A DNA stretch of 64,000 nt from Micrasema longulum (taxonomy: Eukaryota; Arthropoda; Insecta; Trichoptera; Brachycentridae). Location: assembly GCA_022494885.1 (NCBI GenBank), contig JAGVSM010004554.1:50203-114202 (forward strand), in the 5' to 3' direction. Position 1 is the first letter of the stretch. Each line of letters begins with the position of its first letter. This document shows positions 62,030 to 64,000 of this stretch, one piece after another. The position numbers and the translations under genes were made by a program. Under the pieces are notes generated by a model. It made no database searches. It saw nothing but the letters and a program-made list of their open reading frames with translations, and was not told where the DNA came from.

Positions 62030-63205
62030 TTCAGAATATTAGTCCAATAATAAATTTATTTTAGTTCATAAATAGTTTCAATGGTAAATTTCATCGGGGT
62101 ATCAACTCCCGCTTTTTCATTTCGGTAGGTACGTGAGTACATAAATCTAAAATATCGTGAATATTATAATAAATACACGGGATGAAAGGGTTAAAAATAT
62201 TTCTTATTCCTATTTTACGTATTAAAGAAAAAAAAATTAAAACTATATGAAATAGAAACCTGGGATAAAAACTATATAAAAATATTTGATTCCTTAATTT
62301 GATTTATATGTTTTATACGAGCATTATTATCCACTATTAATGTTTCCTTTATTTATCCGTGTACTTTTGTAGATTTATTTTAATGATACTCAACAGCCTA
62401 GCAGTGGACTTACGTTGTAATTATTATTATTATTATTTATTAACTTTTATGTCGTATATAGAATTTTAAACACTAAAAATAATAAAACATAAATAAGTTT
62501 AACATCACTCAATATATTTCTGTACCTTAGAGGACGAAACACAAGAGTTTCCTTTTTGCCGCTTTAAGGTTGAAAATGCAGAAATTATCGTACTAAGCCA
62601 TTTTCTACCAAAATGAAATTCTCAAGTCCACTTTTATCATGAAAATGCATTTCAAAGTTTAAATAAAAATCTGAAGTCCACTTTGTTTTACTGCAAAAAA
62701 CAGCAGTAGTCTCAAATACGCTATTTTAATATGTATTATTATCGAAATAATCATTTTTTTATTTATATATTCATTTTATAAATTTATTGCAGAAAATAAG
62801 TATACATATTTAATAACAGGGAATCTATACAAAATTAGTGAATAGAAAATGAAAACGGAGTGTTCTCTGTTTAGGATAGTCTCTATCTAACATGGCTCAG
62901 CCTGTTTTAAGATGAATATTTTTTATCTTTCAAAGCATAAGAATTTCTAAACTAATAAAACAATAACAAAATAATAATAATAATAATAACTGAAACTACT
63001 TAATTAAAAATGCCTAGCTAATTGAATGTAGGAAATTAAAAATTGTTATTATACTAATATAAAGTATATATATGTGCCAAGAATATGTTTCTTAGACATA
63101 AATAATATAGTAAAATGTATAATAAAAAAACACTTATAAAGTAAGGAAATACATAAAAATATAAATAATATATGTACCTATTATATAAATTACTATGTTT
63201 TTTAA
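62030..63205. other. AT-rich; includes the 3' side of the reversed element at 63.2 kb
   Basis: Contains an (AAT)n run at 62974-62990. 'aaatctgaagtccactttgt' near 62668 and 'ctcaagtccacttttatcat' near 62621 are a small direct repeat. The portion from about 62760 onward may be the untranslated 3' region of the reverse-strand retrotransposon. Confidence 0.35.
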
Positions 63206-63206
63206 T

Positions 63207-63640
63207 CTACATATATTTTTCAAAAAAATCTCTCGCTACACTATTTATATGTACAGTTATTTTTATTTTTAATTTTGTTTTACATTTTGAGTCTTTTATA
63301 TTTGGCATTAAATTATTAAATATTTTTGGAGCCATTACATTATATTGCTTTTTACCAAAGGCGGTCGATACAATACAGTCGAAATGTGTTGCTGAACGAA
63401 TGTTTATATTTTCTTGGGTTCTTTTGACCTCACTTAATTTATCATAAAATTTAAGTAGTAGGCATCTCACAAACAATTGTCTTACATCCAATATCTTTAA
63501 CTCAGCGAATAGATCTTCCGTTGGATACCTCATGGGTTTTTTGAGAATGATCTTCATGATCCATTTTTGTGCTATTTTCACTGGTTCAAGGATTGAACCA
63601 GAGCAACCTCCCCAAGCACACTAAAAGTTCCTTATGGATT
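63207..63640 (-). pseudogene. Non-LTR reverse transcriptase region after the palm domain
   Basis: The reverse strand reads CAWGGCSGSILEPVKIAQKW, IMKIILKKPMRYPTEDLFAE, LKILDVRQLFVRCLLLKFYD and APKIFNNLMPNIKDSKCK, with the final stop near 63207. The order '..WGG......L...QK...R.I...P....T..LF..L.IL....L......L.FY' then '..IFN.LP..I' is typical of Jockey/I/R1-type ORF2. 124 codons are uninterrupted, and an in-frame stop lies just upstream near 63637. It is 5'-truncated or continues in a broken form. Confidence 0.75.
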
Positions 63641-63869
63641 GAAATTGATCTAATTTGGTACAAAATGATGATGTTTTGGAAATAGCATAATCAGGAAATT
63701 TTGTTTTCTGAACATTTCGTTTAATGAACCAAATGTACAGATTTTATTTGCCAACAGGTTTCAAAACATGACTGTTAAAAAATATATTTAGTGATTTCAA
63801 AGAAAATTAGTATATATTTGTATTTTGACAGTGAAAATCACAAAGTTTGTGCTTCAAATATTAATTTTA

Positions 63870-64000
63870 TAAATAATCTATCCTCACTGGGGTGGGGTAA
63901 CCATTGCCGAGGACACTTAACAATATTTTTTTTTAATGTGAGAATGCACAAATAACAAATTATATAGTGAGTAAATTACAAAGTTTCGAAACACTATACA
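63870..64000 (-). mobile_element. Second reversed non-LTR 3' end running out of the window
   Basis: 'tcctcactggggtggggtaa' and 'ccattgccgaggacactta' resemble 21015-21050, the 3' region of the element at 21.4 kb. Its coding part should lie beyond the right edge. Confidence 0.4.

Overview
This window looks like 64 kb of non-coding insect DNA, most likely from a moth or butterfly. It is very AT-rich, every open reading frame is short, and no intact host gene can be recognised. The insect assignment is an inference. It rests on the overall character of the DNA, on non-LTR retrotransposon 3' ends with a conserved terminal peptide and a GTA-type tail, and on several tRNA-derived SINE families. I recall all of these from lepidopteran genomes but could not check them here. 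Nothing is bacterial or viral in organisation: there are no operons, ribosome binding sites or CRISPR arrays.

The content is a dense, nested landscape of dead mobile elements. Coding remnants include C-terminal pieces of non-LTR reverse transcriptases of several types. One RTE-like family has five copies (6.4, 31.3, 37.3-37.8, 39.7 and 42.6-43.1 kb). There are two BovB/RTE-like pieces (34.5-35.5 and 54.8-55.2 kb), a CR1/L2-like family (3.9-5.0 and 21.6-22.0 kb) and Jockey-like or unassigned pieces at 10.5, 21.4, 23.4-24.3, 33.3, 37.8-38.5 and 63.2-63.6 kb. DNA transposons left a Tc1-type transposase remnant (7.7-8.2 kb), a mariner-type C-terminus (17.6-17.9 kb) and a hAT-type dimerisation region (24.7-25.0 kb).

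Non-autonomous elements dominate by number. The most abundant is a composite SINE (called family A here). Its 3' half, with a conserved tail containing GCAGTGCCCTATGCACCATC, occurs behind at least three different 5' parts. Family B is a second tRNA-like SINE and is part of a 660-bp tandem duplication at 29.4-30.9 kb. Family C is a third. Inverted-repeat elements include a fold-back pair (34.1 and 49.1 kb), a small palindromic family (22.0 and 32.0 kb), a long-arm family (11.3-12.2, 36.1 and 43.7 kb), a GAGGAAGTTCA-ended family (0.6, 1.3, 41.1, 48.0, 59.4 and 61.7 kb), short elements with 5-bp target duplications (52.1 and 57.9 kb), and two hAT-like elements with 8-bp duplications (46.17-46.89 kb, perfect; 39.17-39.65 kb, one mismatch).

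The most interesting signals are hammerhead-ribozyme-like folds at the 3' edges of a repeat family (best copy near 18.07 kb), the modular architecture of SINE family A, multi-level nesting at 57.8-58.5 kb, stacked inverted-repeat elements at 51.6-52.2 kb, and a small repeat-poor, CpG-bearing segment at 60.6-61.1 kb that could hold a promoter and first exon. No complete new biological system was identified. Element family names are mine, and boundaries are estimates read by eye.
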